Both the position numbers and the translations under genes were made by a program. A DNA stretch of 16,835 bases from an uncultured Eubacteriales bacterium (GTDB lineage Bacteria > Bacillota > Clostridia > Oscillospirales > Oscillospiraceae), in the NCBI GenBank assembly GCA_958427375.1, contig CAUABY010000017.1:1-16835 (forward strand), written 5' to 3'. Positions within the stretch are counted from its first letter, which is position 1, and every line of letters starts with the position of its first letter. Below the pieces are notes generated by a model. That model did not search any database and was not told the DNA's origin. It saw only the letters and a list, made by a program, of their open reading frames with translations. Of this stretch, positions 1 to 6,777 are shown piece by piece.

Positions 1-951
1 CTCGCCGTTGACGATAGCGGCAAGCTCAGTCTTAACGGTGGGTGCAAGACCCTTCATAGCGGAGGTAACGGTCATACCCTCGCCGTAGCCGCCGTCGATG
101 ATGCCAGCCTGGTCAACGTCAACGCCGATGACCTTGCCGCCGACCTTTGCAGCAGCCTCAGCAGCGGAGGTGTAGATGCCGCCGCCGCAGGCAAAGACGA
201 CCTCAGTGCCGTCGCCATACCAAGTGTCCATAGCGGCAGTGATGTCAGCGTCGCCAAAGAACTGGTTGCCGTATGCGTAGTTGACAGAAACGTCGGTCAG
301 GCCGAGCTCGACAGCGGCGGCGTCTGCGCCCTGAACGAAGCCATAGCCATAACGGACAACCGCGGGAACTGCCATGCCGCCGAGGAAGCCGAGCTTGGTG
401 TAGCCGAGCTTAACAGCAGCGTAACCGGCCATGTAGCCGCACAGCTCTTCCTGATAGACAGCGCAGAAGAGGTTCTCAGGGACAACAAAGTCATCACCAA
501 GGTCGCCTGCACCGACGTCAAGAGCGATGAAAGTAACTTCGGGGTACTCGTTAACGGTCTGCTTGATAGCGTTTGCAAATGCGAAGCCGGGCATTACGAC
601 GACGTTGTAACCCTCGTCGATAGCGGCCTCAATCTGGGCAATGCGGTCCTCATCGGAGTCGGATGCGGGCTTGAAGTAGCTGAACTGAAGTCCGTTTTCC
701 TCACAGAACTCCTTGCAGGCCTCATAAGTGGTCTGGTTGAAGGACTGGTCGGTGATGTCGCCGTAGTCAGTGACCATAGCGACCATTACCTCAGCGGGTT
801 CTGCGGCGGGCTCTTCAGCGGGAGCCTCTGCGGGAGCTTCGGCAGGTGCCTCTGCGGGAGCTTCGGTTGCGGCAGGAGCCGAGGAAGAACCGCAGGCGCA
901 AAGAGCGAAGACCATGCACAGTGCCAGGACAAGTGCGAGAATCTTTTTCAT
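1..951 (-). CDS. BMP-family (PnrA-like) substrate-binding lipoprotein, 3' end cut by window
   Basis: The frame is open from the ATG at 951 to base 1, giving 317 codons with no stop, so the gene runs off the left edge. Residues 1-20 form a lipoprotein signal: a KK start, a hydrophobic core, then lipobox LCAC with Cys20 as the lipidation site. Residues about 26-50 are a low-complexity Ala-Pro-Ala-Glu linker. The mature domain reads like the basic membrane protein family (VTDYGDITDQSFNQ, then DEDRIAQIEAAI and VVMPGFAFANAI, then FLGGMAVPAV). Members of this family bind nucleosides or related ligands for an ABC importer. Neighbouring deoD, udk and tdk support a nucleoside ligand (inference). The start has a GGAGGG Shine-Dalgarno near 957-963. 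The permease and ATPase genes would be expected beyond the left edge. Confidence 0.9.
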   Translation of the reverse strand, partial: MKKILALVLALCMVFALCACGSSSAPAATEAPAEAPAEAPAEAPAEEPAAEPAEVMVAMVTDYGDITDQSFNQTTYEACKEFCEENGLQFSYFKPASDSDEDRIAQIEAAIDEGYNVVVMPGFAFANAIKQTVNEYPEVTFIALDVGAGDLGDDFVVPENLFCAVYQEELCGYMAGYAAVKLGYTKLGFLGGMAVPAVVRYGYGFVQGADAAAVELGLTDVSVNYAYGNQFFGDADITAAMDTWYGDGTEVVFACGGGIYTSAAEAAAKVGGKVIGVDVDQAGIIDGGYGEGMTVTSAMKGLAPTVKTELAAIVNGE

Positions 952-1008
952 GTTTTTCCCTCCAAAAAATATATGGATGTTTGTCATATGTATAGCTCTT
1001 CTATACAA

Positions 1009-1043
1009 TCTGATATTATATCAGATACCAAACTGAGAGGCAA
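1009..1043 (-). promoter_or_regulatory. Promoter of the BMP gene with palindrome over the -10
   Basis: Reading the minus strand, TTGCCT (1043-1038), a 17-nt spacer and TATAAT (1020-1015) make a sigma-A type promoter about 60 nt upstream of the start codon. The -10 box sits inside a perfect 17-bp palindrome, TCTGATATAATATCAGA (1009-1025). A shorter inverted repeat, TATAG/CTATA, follows at 991-1005. A palindrome over a -10 box is a common place for a repressor; no regulator can be named. Confidence 0.6.
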
Positions 1044-1135
1044 GAGCAAACTGCCGCAAAAGCGTGAAAATTCAAAACTATTTCACAAGTTTTTAACAAT
1101 TCTCCGCATTTTGCGCGCAGCCTTCACCGCGCTTT

Positions 1136-1864
1136 TTAAAGCTCACTCATCTTGACCGCCGTATCAAGGGCAATCTCCATCATCTGCTTAAATGAGGTCT
1201 GGCGCTCCTCGCTTGTGAGCGCGTCGCTTCTGTAGAGATGGTCAGAAATGGTGCAGATGCACAGCGCGCGCTTGCCGTGGTAAGCGGCGTTCGCGTAGAG
1301 CGCGGCGGCCTCCATCTCCACCGCGAGCACACCCATATTGCGCCACTCGGTGTTTCTGTCCATACCGTCAGGCAGGTAGAAGTTATCCGAGGAGAGGATG
1401 TTGCCAACCTTGATATCAACGCCGTGCTCGCGCCCGGCCTCAACGCACTTGGACAGCAGCGTATAGTCGGCAATGGGGGCAAAGCCGCCGTGAAGGTCAA
1501 AGTTTTTAATGTAGGATGACGTGGTGCATGCGCCCTGACCGGCCACAATGTCCATCAGCTTCAAATCGTCCTGAATCGCGCCGGCGGAGCCAATGCGGAT
1601 GATGTTGTCCACACCGTACTCTTTAAAAAGCTCCCAGCTGTAGATGCCGATGGCGGGCATGCCCATGCCGGAGGCCATCACCGACACCGGGACGCCCTTC
1701 CATGTGCCGGTGTGCCCCTGCACGCCGCGCACGTTGTTGACGAGCACCGGATTGGTGAGGAAATTTTCCGCAATGAACTTTGCGCGCAGAGGGTCACCGG
1801 GCATGAGCACGGTCTTTGCGAAATCGCCGGGTTTGGCGCTTATATGCGGGGTGGGAGTAGCCAT
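1136..1864 (-). CDS. deoD: Purine nucleoside phosphorylase, DeoD type
   Basis: The enzyme splits purine (deoxy)nucleosides with phosphate into base and (deoxy)ribose-1-phosphate in the cytoplasm. At 242 residues it is the usual length of the hexameric DeoD family. Visible family marks are MPGDPLRAK (21-29, phosphate-binding Gly23 and Arg27), R90 and S93 in the IRIGSAGAIQ stretch, AVEMEAAALY (181-190, ribose-binding Glu-Met-Glu), and ISDH (206-209) with the catalytic Asp208. The ATG at 1864 is preceded by a GGAGGT Shine-Dalgarno (1872-1877). It is transcribed away from udk, and no clear intrinsic terminator is seen between its stop and the BMP gene. The BMP gene has its own promoter. Together they look like uptake plus phosphorolysis of purine nucleosides. 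Confidence 0.96.
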   Translation of the reverse strand: MATPTPHISAKPGDFAKTVLMPGDPLRAKFIAENFLTNPVLVNNVRGVQGHTGTWKGVPVSVMASGMGMPAIGIYSWELFKEYGVDNIIRIGSAGAIQDDLKLMDIVAGQGACTTSSYIKNFDLHGGFAPIADYTLLSKCVEAGREHGVDIKVGNILSSDNFYLPDGMDRNTEWRNMGVLAVEMEAAALYANAAYHGKRALCICTISDHLYRSDALTSEERQTSFKQMMEIALDTAVKMSEL

Positions 1865-1882
1865 ATGTTTTACCTCCGTGTT

Positions 1883-1912
1883 ATCAAAATATTATTTCTT
1901 CAGTATTTTGAT
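1883..1912. repeat. Inverted repeat in deoD promoter/leader
   Basis: ATCAAAATA (1883-1891) and TATTTTGAT (1904-1912) are perfect 9-bp inverted arms with a 12-nt spacer. The right arm enters the deoD -10 box. The hexamer TTTGAT occurs at 1907-1912 and again at 1917-1922, 10 bp (one helical turn) apart. This could be an operator or a hairpin in the deoD leader; the regulator is unknown. Confidence 0.5.
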
Positions 1913-1939
1913 TATATTTGATAAAATATGAAAAGTCAA
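1911..1939 (-). promoter_or_regulatory. deoD promoter
   Basis: On the minus strand TTGACT (1939-1934), 17 nt and TATAAT (1916-1911) form a near-consensus sigma-A promoter. Its -35 box is separated by one base from the -35 box of the udk promoter on the other strand. Confidence 0.75.
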
Positions 1940-1940
1940 A

Positions 1941-1969
1941 TTGAAACGCGCGCAGATATGTGTTATTAT
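1941..1969 (+). promoter_or_regulatory. udk-tdk-aldolase operon promoter
   Basis: TTGAAA (1941-1946), a 17-nt spacer and TATTAT (1964-1969), with an extended -10 TG at 1961-1962, lie about 43 nt upstream of the udk start codon. The spacing is ideal for sigma-A. Confidence 0.75.
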
Positions 1970-2011
1970 TTAATGGTTGAAAACAAAAAGATATTCAGAG
2001 GGGCTGAGCAT

Positions 2012-2641
2012 ATGAGCGACGTTATGATAGTCGGCATCGCCGGCGGCACAGGTAGCGGCAAAACCACCATCACAAAAAAGCTGATGCAGACCTTCACCGG
2101 GGATGTATCGGTGATAAACCACGACAACTACTACAAGGCGCACCACAGCATGCCCTTTGAGCAGCGCCAGAAGCTCAACTATGACCACCCGGATGCTTTT
2201 GACACGGATATGCTCGTCGAGGCGCTCAAGGAGTTGCGCGCGGGGCGGGTGGTGCAGTGCCCGGTGTATGACTACTCCATCCACGACCGCACGGATAAAA
2301 CCATCACCGTGCGCCCGGCCAAGGTCATCATCGTTGAGGGCATCCTCATCTTCGCAAGCCCGGAGCTGTGTGAGCAGATGGATATCAAGCTCTATGTCGA
2401 CACTGACGCGGACGTGCGCATACTCCGCCGCATCGTGCGCGACGTGCGTGACCGCGGCCGCAGTCTGGACAGTGTCATAAACCAGTACCTCACCACTGTA
2501 AAGCCCATGCACGAGCAGTTTGTTGAGCCGAGCAAGCGCCGCGCTGACATCATCATCCCCGAAGGCGGGCACAATCAGGTCGCAATGGAGATGGTCATTG
2601 AGCGCGTGCGCGCACATCTTGACGGCAGCCACGGCAAGTAA
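2012..2641 (+). CDS. udk: Uridine kinase
   Basis: The enzyme phosphorylates uridine and cytidine to UMP and CMP in pyrimidine salvage. The protein has 209 residues, normal for Udk. The Walker A motif GGTGSGKT is at 11-18. NHDNYYK (36-42) carries the catalytic Asp38, followed by the family blocks YDHPDAFD, PVYDYSIHDRT and VEGILIF. The C-terminal half holds the LID-type basic stretch RIVRDVRDRGR and PSKRRADIIIPEGG. The ATG at 2012 is chosen because AGAGGGG (1996-2002) lies just upstream and the protein then begins at the usual position. The in-frame ATG at 1928 would start upstream of the mapped promoter. It is the first gene of a udk-tdk-aldolase transcript, 55 nt ahead of tdk. Confidence 0.95.
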   Translation: MSDVMIVGIAGGTGSGKTTITKKLMQTFTGDVSVINHDNYYKAHHSMPFEQRQKLNYDHPDAFDTDMLVEALKELRAGRVVQCPVYDYSIHDRTDKTITVRPAKVIIVEGILIFASPELCEQMDIKLYVDTDADVRILRRIVRDVRDRGRSLDSVINQYLTTVKPMHEQFVEPSKRRADIIIPEGGHNQVAMEMVIERVRAHLDGSHGK

Positions 2642-2696
2642 GCCCCCGCGCCGTCTCAGGCAGTCAAAAAATACTACATATATAACGGAGAAAGTA

Positions 2697-3275
2697 ATGG
2701 CAAAGCTGTATTTCAAGTACGGCGCCATGGGCTCGTCGAAGTCCGCGCAGGCGCTGATAACCAAGTTCAACTATGAGGAGCTGGGAATGAGCGTGTGGCT
2801 CATCAAGCCCAGCACCGACACCCGCGACGGGGCGGAGACAATCAAAAGCCGCATTGGCCTGAGCTGTGAGGCGCAGGTGATAACCCCCGGCCAGAGTATC
2901 ACCGCCGCCTACCGCGCCGCCGGTAAGCACGACGTGATTATCGCGGACGAGGCGCAGTTTTTCACGCCTGAGCAGATTGACGAGCTGCGCGAGCTTGTGG
3001 ATGAGGATGATCTGCCGGTGCTGTGCTTCGGCCTGCGCACGGATTTCCTAACGCACTTTTTCCCCGGCGCTCAGCGGCTCATGGAGCTGGCCGACTCCAT
3101 AACCGAGATTAAAACCGTCTGCGCCTGCGGCCGCAAGGCCACGGTCAACGCCCGCATTGACGAGGCGGGGCACATAATCACGCAGGGCAGCCAAGTGTTT
3201 TTAGGCGGCAATGACAGCTATATCGCCATGTGCCACAAGTGCTGGAAAGAGAAAATAAAAGCCCAGGGTGGCTGA
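2697..3275 (+). CDS. tdk: Thymidine kinase (type II, zinc-binding)
   Basis: The enzyme converts thymidine to dTMP with ATP. The protein has 192 residues, the usual length of bacterial type II thymidine kinases. The ATP loop is GAMGSSKS (9-16), where the usual Gly before Lys is Ser14. The DEAQF box (84-88) carries the catalytic Glu85. Zinc-ligand cysteines are Cys142/Cys144 (CACG) and Cys179/Cys182 (CHKC). The ATG at 2697 has GGAG at 2687-2690; a longer open frame starts upstream but lies inside udk. It is the second gene of the salvage operon and ends 49 nt before the aldolase start. It fits with udk and deoD as a nucleoside salvage set. Confidence 0.93.
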   Translation: MAKLYFKYGAMGSSKSAQALITKFNYEELGMSVWLIKPSTDTRDGAETIKSRIGLSCEAQVITPGQSITAAYRAAGKHDVIIADEAQFFTPEQIDELRELVDEDDLPVLCFGLRTDFLTHFFPGAQRLMELADSITEIKTVCACGRKATVNARIDEAGHIITQGSQVFLGGNDSYIAMCHKCWKEKIKAQGG

Positions 3276-3324
3276 TGCAAAAAGCATTAAAAACCGCAAA
3301 GCTCTTATGAAAGGCAGGATAAAA

Positions 3325-4347
3325 ATGCTCAGATTTGACAGTGATTATATGGAGGGCGCGCATCCGCAAATCCTGCGCCGCCTGATGGAAATGAACCTTG
3401 AAAAGATGCCCGGCTACGGCACGGACGAGATTTGCAGCAGCGCAAAGGGGAAGATACGCGCGGCCTGCAATGCGCCTGAGGCGGAAATTTTCTTCCTCGT
3501 CGGCGGCACGCAGACAAACGCCGCCGCCATTCACATTCTTCTGCGCCCCTATGAGGGCGTCATCTCCGCCGTCAGCGGGCACATAAATGTACACGAGGCC
3601 GGGGCAATCGAGTGCGGTGGGCATAAGGTCATAGCCCTGCCCGCGCACGAGGGCAAGCTTGACGCGGCGGAGGTTGAGGCCTACCTCGCCGCCTTCTACC
3701 GCGACGATACCTGGACGCACATGGTAAAGCCCGGCATGGTGTACATCTCCCAGTCCACTGAGTACGGCACAATCTACACCAAGACGGAACTGAAAGCCCT
3801 GCACGAGGTCTGCGCGAAGTACGATATCCCGCTCTTCCTCGATGGCGCGCGCCTTGGCTATGCCCTCGCCGCGCCCGGCACTGATGTGACGCTGGAGACC
3901 ATTGCCGAGTACTGTGACGCGTTCTACATCGGCGGCACCAAGGTCGGCGCACTCTTCGGTGAGGCACTGGTGTTCCCGCGCCGCCATGTTGAGGGGCTTG
4001 TCACCATGGTAAAGCAGATGGGTGCGCTCCTTGCCAAGGGCTGGCTCTTGGGCGTGCAGTTTGACGAGCTGTTTACCGACGATTTGTACATGACCGGCTC
4101 GCGCAACGCTATTGCCATGGCCGAGCGGCTAAAGGCGGGGCTCAAGGAAAAGGGCTATGTCTTTTTCATCGACTCGCCCACAAACCAGCAGTTTGTCATC
4201 TTGGACAACGCCCGCATGGAGAAGCTAAAGGAGCAGGCCTCTTTCAGCTTCATTCAGGAGTACGGCGACTCCCACACCGTTGTGCGCTTCGCCACCAGCT
4301 GGGCCACAACCCCCGCGCAGGTCGACGCGCTGCTGGAGCTGCTGTAA
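3325..4347 (+). CDS. Threonine aldolase / beta-eliminating lyase family, PLP enzyme
   Basis: A 340-residue fold-type I PLP enzyme, close in length and motifs to low-specificity L-threonine aldolase (Thr to Gly plus acetaldehyde). GGTQTN (60-65) binds the PLP phosphate, and His90 in HINVHEAG is placed to stack on the ring. FLDGARLGYAL (171-181) holds the PLP-nitrogen Asp173, and YIGGTKVGALFGE holds the Schiff-base Lys206. The ATG at 3325 is favoured by AGGA at 3316-3319; earlier in-frame ATGs at 3268 and 3307 lack such a site and would overlap or crowd tdk. It is the last gene of the operon, followed at once by an intrinsic terminator. The true substrate cannot be read from sequence, since other amino-acid lyases share these motifs. 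Confidence 0.88.
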   Translation: MLRFDSDYMEGAHPQILRRLMEMNLEKMPGYGTDEICSSAKGKIRAACNAPEAEIFFLVGGTQTNAAAIHILLRPYEGVISAVSGHINVHEAGAIECGGHKVIALPAHEGKLDAAEVEAYLAAFYRDDTWTHMVKPGMVYISQSTEYGTIYTKTELKALHEVCAKYDIPLFLDGARLGYALAAPGTDVTLETIAEYCDAFYIGGTKVGALFGEALVFPRRHVEGLVTMVKQMGALLAKGWLLGVQFDELFTDDLYMTGSRNAIAMAERLKAGLKEKGYVFFIDSPTNQQFVILDNARMEKLKEQASFSFIQEYGDSHTVVRFATSWATTPAQVDALLELL

Positions 4348-4362
4348 AACGGAATAAAACTC

Positions 4363-4399
4363 AAGCTCACAGGTTCAAGCATGACCTGTGAGCTTTTTT
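4363..4399 (+). terminator. Intrinsic terminator of the udk operon
   Basis: AAGCTCACAGGT (4363-4374) pairs perfectly with ACCTGTGAGCTT (4384-4395) around a 9-nt loop, followed by a T run to 4399. It lies 16 nt after the aldolase stop codon. Confidence 0.92.
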
Positions 4400-4404
4400 A
4401 TCTC

Positions 4405-4434
4405 TTGCAAGAGCGGGGGCAGGGTATGTATAAT
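4405..4434 (+). promoter_or_regulatory. Promoter of the alpha/beta hydrolase
   Basis: TTGCAA (4405-4410), an 18-nt spacer and TATAAT (4429-4434) directly follow the upstream terminator. They would start a transcript about 18 nt before the hydrolase ATG at 4459. Confidence 0.7.
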
Positions 4435-4458
4435 GAAGAAAAAACCACAGGGGGCCAT

Positions 4459-5445
4459 ATGTACAACATAACGCGTGAGATGATGCACCCGCAGGTGCGT
4501 GAAATTGGGACGCTGATTCGCTCTATTCTGCCTTACTTCAAGGAATCCACATTTCGCAAAATAAATAAAGTAATGGTTAGCAGCCCCGCATTCCGCAGGA
4601 TAAGGGGCATGGCCTTTGAGCAGGTGTATATTCCTCGCGCGGAAGAATCCGCCGTGGGCGGGAAGCTGCGCCTTTGCGTCTATTCCCCGCTTGAGCGCAG
4701 AGAGAAAGTGCCCGGCATTCTCTGGATACACGGCGGCGGGTACTGCATCGGCATACCAGAGCAGGACGAGGGCTTCATCCGCCGCTTCGTCCGCAGGCAC
4801 AACTGTGTCGTCGTCGCGCCGGACTACTGCCTTGCTACAAAAGCCCCCTACCCCGCCGCGCTGGAGGACTGCTATGCGGCGCTGCTCTGGCTCAAGGCAA
4901 ACGCCGCCCGCTATGGGATAAACCCCAGCCAGCTCATGGTCGGCGGGGACAGCGCAGGCGGCGGCCTGACCGCGGCGCTGACAATCTACGCGCGCGACAA
5001 GGGCGAGGTCTCCCTCGCTTTCCAGATGCCGCTCTACCCCATGCTTGACGACCGCATGCTTACCAAATCCTCCCGGAATAACGACGCGCCGGTCTGGAAC
5101 ACCAAGTCCAACGAGAGCGCGTGGCGGCTCTATCTGCGCGGGCTCTACAAAGCGCCCGAAGTTCCGGCCTATGCCGCCCCCGGCAGACTCGCCGATTTCT
5201 CCGGCCTGCCCCCCGCAGCCACATATATCGGCACGCTCGACCCCTTTTACGACGAGACCGTGGCCTACATGGAGAACCTGAAAGCCGCCGGCATTCCCGC
5301 CGAGTACCGGGAATTTGACGGCTGCTACCACGCCTTTGATATGATGGCAGGCAAATCAGCGCCCGCAAAAGAGGCGGCAGCGTTTCTCAATGAGCGCCTT
5401 GAATACGCCATAGGCCACTACTTTGCCGCACAGCCAACAAAATAA
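4459..5445 (+). CDS. Alpha/beta hydrolase, hormone-sensitive-lipase-type esterase
   Basis: A 328-residue cytoplasmic carboxylesterase-like enzyme of the alpha/beta hydrolase-3 (HSL) group. The HGGG oxyanion motif is at 91-94. The nucleophile is Ser165 in GGDSAGG, the acid is Asp261 in GTLDPFYDE, and the base is His291 in CYHAFD, so the full catalytic triad is present in the expected order. No signal peptide is seen. The ATG at 4459 follows an AGGGGG Shine-Dalgarno (4449-4454) and the promoter just upstream; the longer in-frame start at 4381 lies in the preceding terminator. It is a single-gene unit ending at a 31-bp bidirectional terminator. The natural ester substrate cannot be told from sequence. 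Confidence 0.9.
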   Translation: MYNITREMMHPQVREIGTLIRSILPYFKESTFRKINKVMVSSPAFRRIRGMAFEQVYIPRAEESAVGGKLRLCVYSPLERREKVPGILWIHGGGYCIGIPEQDEGFIRRFVRRHNCVVVAPDYCLATKAPYPAALEDCYAALLWLKANAARYGINPSQLMVGGDSAGGGLTAALTIYARDKGEVSLAFQMPLYPMLDDRMLTKSSRNNDAPVWNTKSNESAWRLYLRGLYKAPEVPAYAAPGRLADFSGLPPAATYIGTLDPFYDETVAYMENLKAAGIPAEYREFDGCYHAFDMMAGKSAPAKEAAAFLNERLEYAIGHYFAAQPTK

Positions 5446-5455
5446 ATCGTACACG

Positions 5456-5486
5456 CAAAAACCTCCGGTCAAGCCGGAGGTTTTAC
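5456..5486. terminator. Bidirectional terminator, copy 1 of an exact 31-bp repeat
   Basis: AAAACCTCCGG (5458-5468) and CCGGAGGTTTT (5474-5484) form an 11-bp stem with a TCAAG loop. A-tract and T-tract arms let it work in both directions. It follows the hydrolase stop by 10 nt. The whole 31 bp recurs exactly at 5693-5723 in the same orientation. Confidence 0.85.
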
Positions 5487-5692
5487 AGCTTGTCAAAAAA
5501 GTCTATTTCAGACTTTTTTGACCGCTTCATCCGCCGAGCATTTTGATGGTATCAAAATGCTGCTTCGCCCGAAAAGCCTTGAAAATCAAGGCTTTTCGGC
5601 GGCGGTTTATTGTATTTGAGGCGGGCCTTGCCCCCTCAAGCTCCCCTGCTGCTCTGTTTTCTTTGCATTGCGGCATGGTTTTTTGACAGTCT
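5487..5692. repeat. Hairpin-rich intergenic element between two identical terminators
   Basis: No gene is seen here. Three perfect hairpins follow one another: GTCAAAAAAGTC (5492-5503) with 5511-5522 (12 bp); AGCATTTTGAT (5537-5547) with 5551-5561 (11 bp, loop GGT); and CGAAAAGCCTTGA (5570-5582) with 5586-5598 (13 bp, loop AAA). CCGCCG (5531-5536) can pair with CGGCGG (5600-5605) to enclose the second and third hairpins in a three-way junction. TGTCAAAAAA (5491-5500) is mirrored by TTTTTTGACA (5679-5688) as near-terminal inverted repeats. A small non-coding mobile element (MITE-like), a palindromic repeat family or a structured RNA are all possible. The evidence is structural only. Confidence 0.5.
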
Positions 5693-5723
5693 CAAAAACC
5701 TCCGGTCAAGCCGGAGGTTTTAC
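5693..5723. terminator. Bidirectional terminator, copy 2 of the 31-bp repeat
   Basis: Stem AAAACCTCCGG/CCGGAGGTTTT with a TCAAG loop, identical over 31 bp to 5456-5486. On the minus strand it sits 45 nt after the acyltransferase stop, so it can end the nrdG-nrdD-trxB-acyltransferase transcript. Confidence 0.85.
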
Positions 5724-5767
5724 TTCATCTGTTATTGTTAATTATTTAACCCGACTGCATTTCGCTC

Positions 5768-6772
5768 TCAGCCGCGCCGCGCCGTCAGCCTTTGCAGCTT
5801 GCCGCAGCCGATGGCAAACACGGTGGAAAAGACGATGATGCCCAGCCACAACCAGTTGCCCTCGACATTCAGCGGCGCTATCCAGCCGAAGAGCAGCAGA
5901 TGCACGAGGAAAATTTCAAACGACCACTTGCCCATGAGCTCAAAAAAGGCGTTCACCCATTTTACCCGCAACGCGCGCTCACAGAGCTCAAAAAGCCGCG
6001 TCAGCAGCCACAGCGCGCCCGGCACGATGAGAAGCCCCGGATACCAGCTCAGCCCATAGCCCCAGAGTATCTCCGTGGGGAAGCGCTGGCCGTAATACAT
6101 AAGGTAGTTGCCCACAAGGAAAAGCACCAGCAGCACCGGCACATTCAGCCGAAGCTTTGAGCCGCGCTCCGCGAGCTCCGCCGCGATAAGCCCCATGAGG
6201 AAGTACAAAAGGCGCGAATAGAGGATAAGAAAGCCGGAGTTGAAAAAGCACACCTGCGTGACGACAAAGAAGCCGAAGAAGAGCGCAAGCTTTTTCCCGC
6301 TCTCCCCCAGCCGCCTGACCGCGAGGAAAAATGCGGGCGCGGCGAGATACACAAGGCATATCGCCTGCGGATACCAGTTGAACTGATGCCCCATGCCGTT
6401 TATCCAGCCGAGCATGGTGAGGTTGCCCAGGAGCTCCTTCAGCGCAGTCAGCACCCAGCCCTCCCGCAGCGCCGCAAAGAACGCGGGAATAAAGAAGAAT
6501 ATTACGACCCGCCAGTACATGGGGTAGATGCGTGAAAGGCGCCGCTTATAGAAGCCGAGCACATCGCCATCGCGGGAGAGCGAGCGGTGAATACCCATAC
6601 CGGTGCAGAAGAAAAAGATATCCACACCCCAGAGGAGGTTCAGAAAGTAGTTCCAGGGCTCGGCAAAGCGCACCCCGCCGTGGAAAAAGAGGATGCACAC
6701 GATGGCAAAGCCCATTATATGGCTGCGGTACTTGCTGACCGCGCCCATGTAGTCTCCGACAGAAACGCGCAT
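5768..6772 (-). CDS. Membrane acyltransferase, acyltransferase-3 family
   Basis: A 334-residue, very hydrophobic protein with about ten predicted membrane segments. It looks like the acyltransferase-3 family, which moves acyl groups (often O-acetyl) onto sugars or cell-envelope polymers. Family-like marks are an early FFHGG (His in the first membrane helix), then RRLSRIYPMYW after the second helix, and a late SFEIFLVHLLLF. The start is uncertain. The ATG at 6772 has a GGGGTGA-like site before it and lies 5 nt after the trxB stop. A GTG at 6781 would instead overlap the trxB stop by 4 nt as GTGA. Either implies translational coupling. Its role in an operon with dNTP synthesis is unclear; it may just be a passenger gene. 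Confidence 0.8.
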   Translation of the reverse strand: MRVSVGDYMGAVSKYRSHIMGFAIVCILFFHGGVRFAEPWNYFLNLLWGVDIFFFCTGMGIHRSLSRDGDVLGFYKRRLSRIYPMYWRVVIFFFIPAFFAALREGWVLTALKELLGNLTMLGWINGMGHQFNWYPQAICLVYLAAPAFFLAVRRLGESGKKLALFFGFFVVTQVCFFNSGFLILYSRLLYFLMGLIAAELAERGSKLRLNVPVLLVLFLVGNYLMYYGQRFPTEILWGYGLSWYPGLLIVPGALWLLTRLFELCERALRVKWVNAFFELMGKWSFEIFLVHLLLFGWIAPLNVEGNWLWLGIIVFSTVFAIGCGKLQRLTARRG

Positions 6773-6777
6773 GGCGC

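Noticed and set aside
1928..2011. Longer N-terminus for udk starting at 1928
   Set aside because: That start lies upstream of the predicted transcription start, and the ATG at 2012 has the Shine-Dalgarno and the usual family N-terminus.
1970..2770. 266-codon open frame on the minus strand across udk
   Set aside because: Antisense shadow of udk/tdk, whose products match known families throughout.
3178..3987. 269-codon open frame on the minus strand
   Set aside because: Antisense shadow of the threonine-aldolase-family gene, without family motifs.
4375..5331. 318-codon open frame on the minus strand
   Set aside because: Antisense to the hydrolase, whose full catalytic triad proves the plus-strand frame.
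5456..5723. CRISPR array
   Set aside because: Only two repeat copies, 237 bp apart, each a terminator hairpin; no regular spacers and no cas genes.
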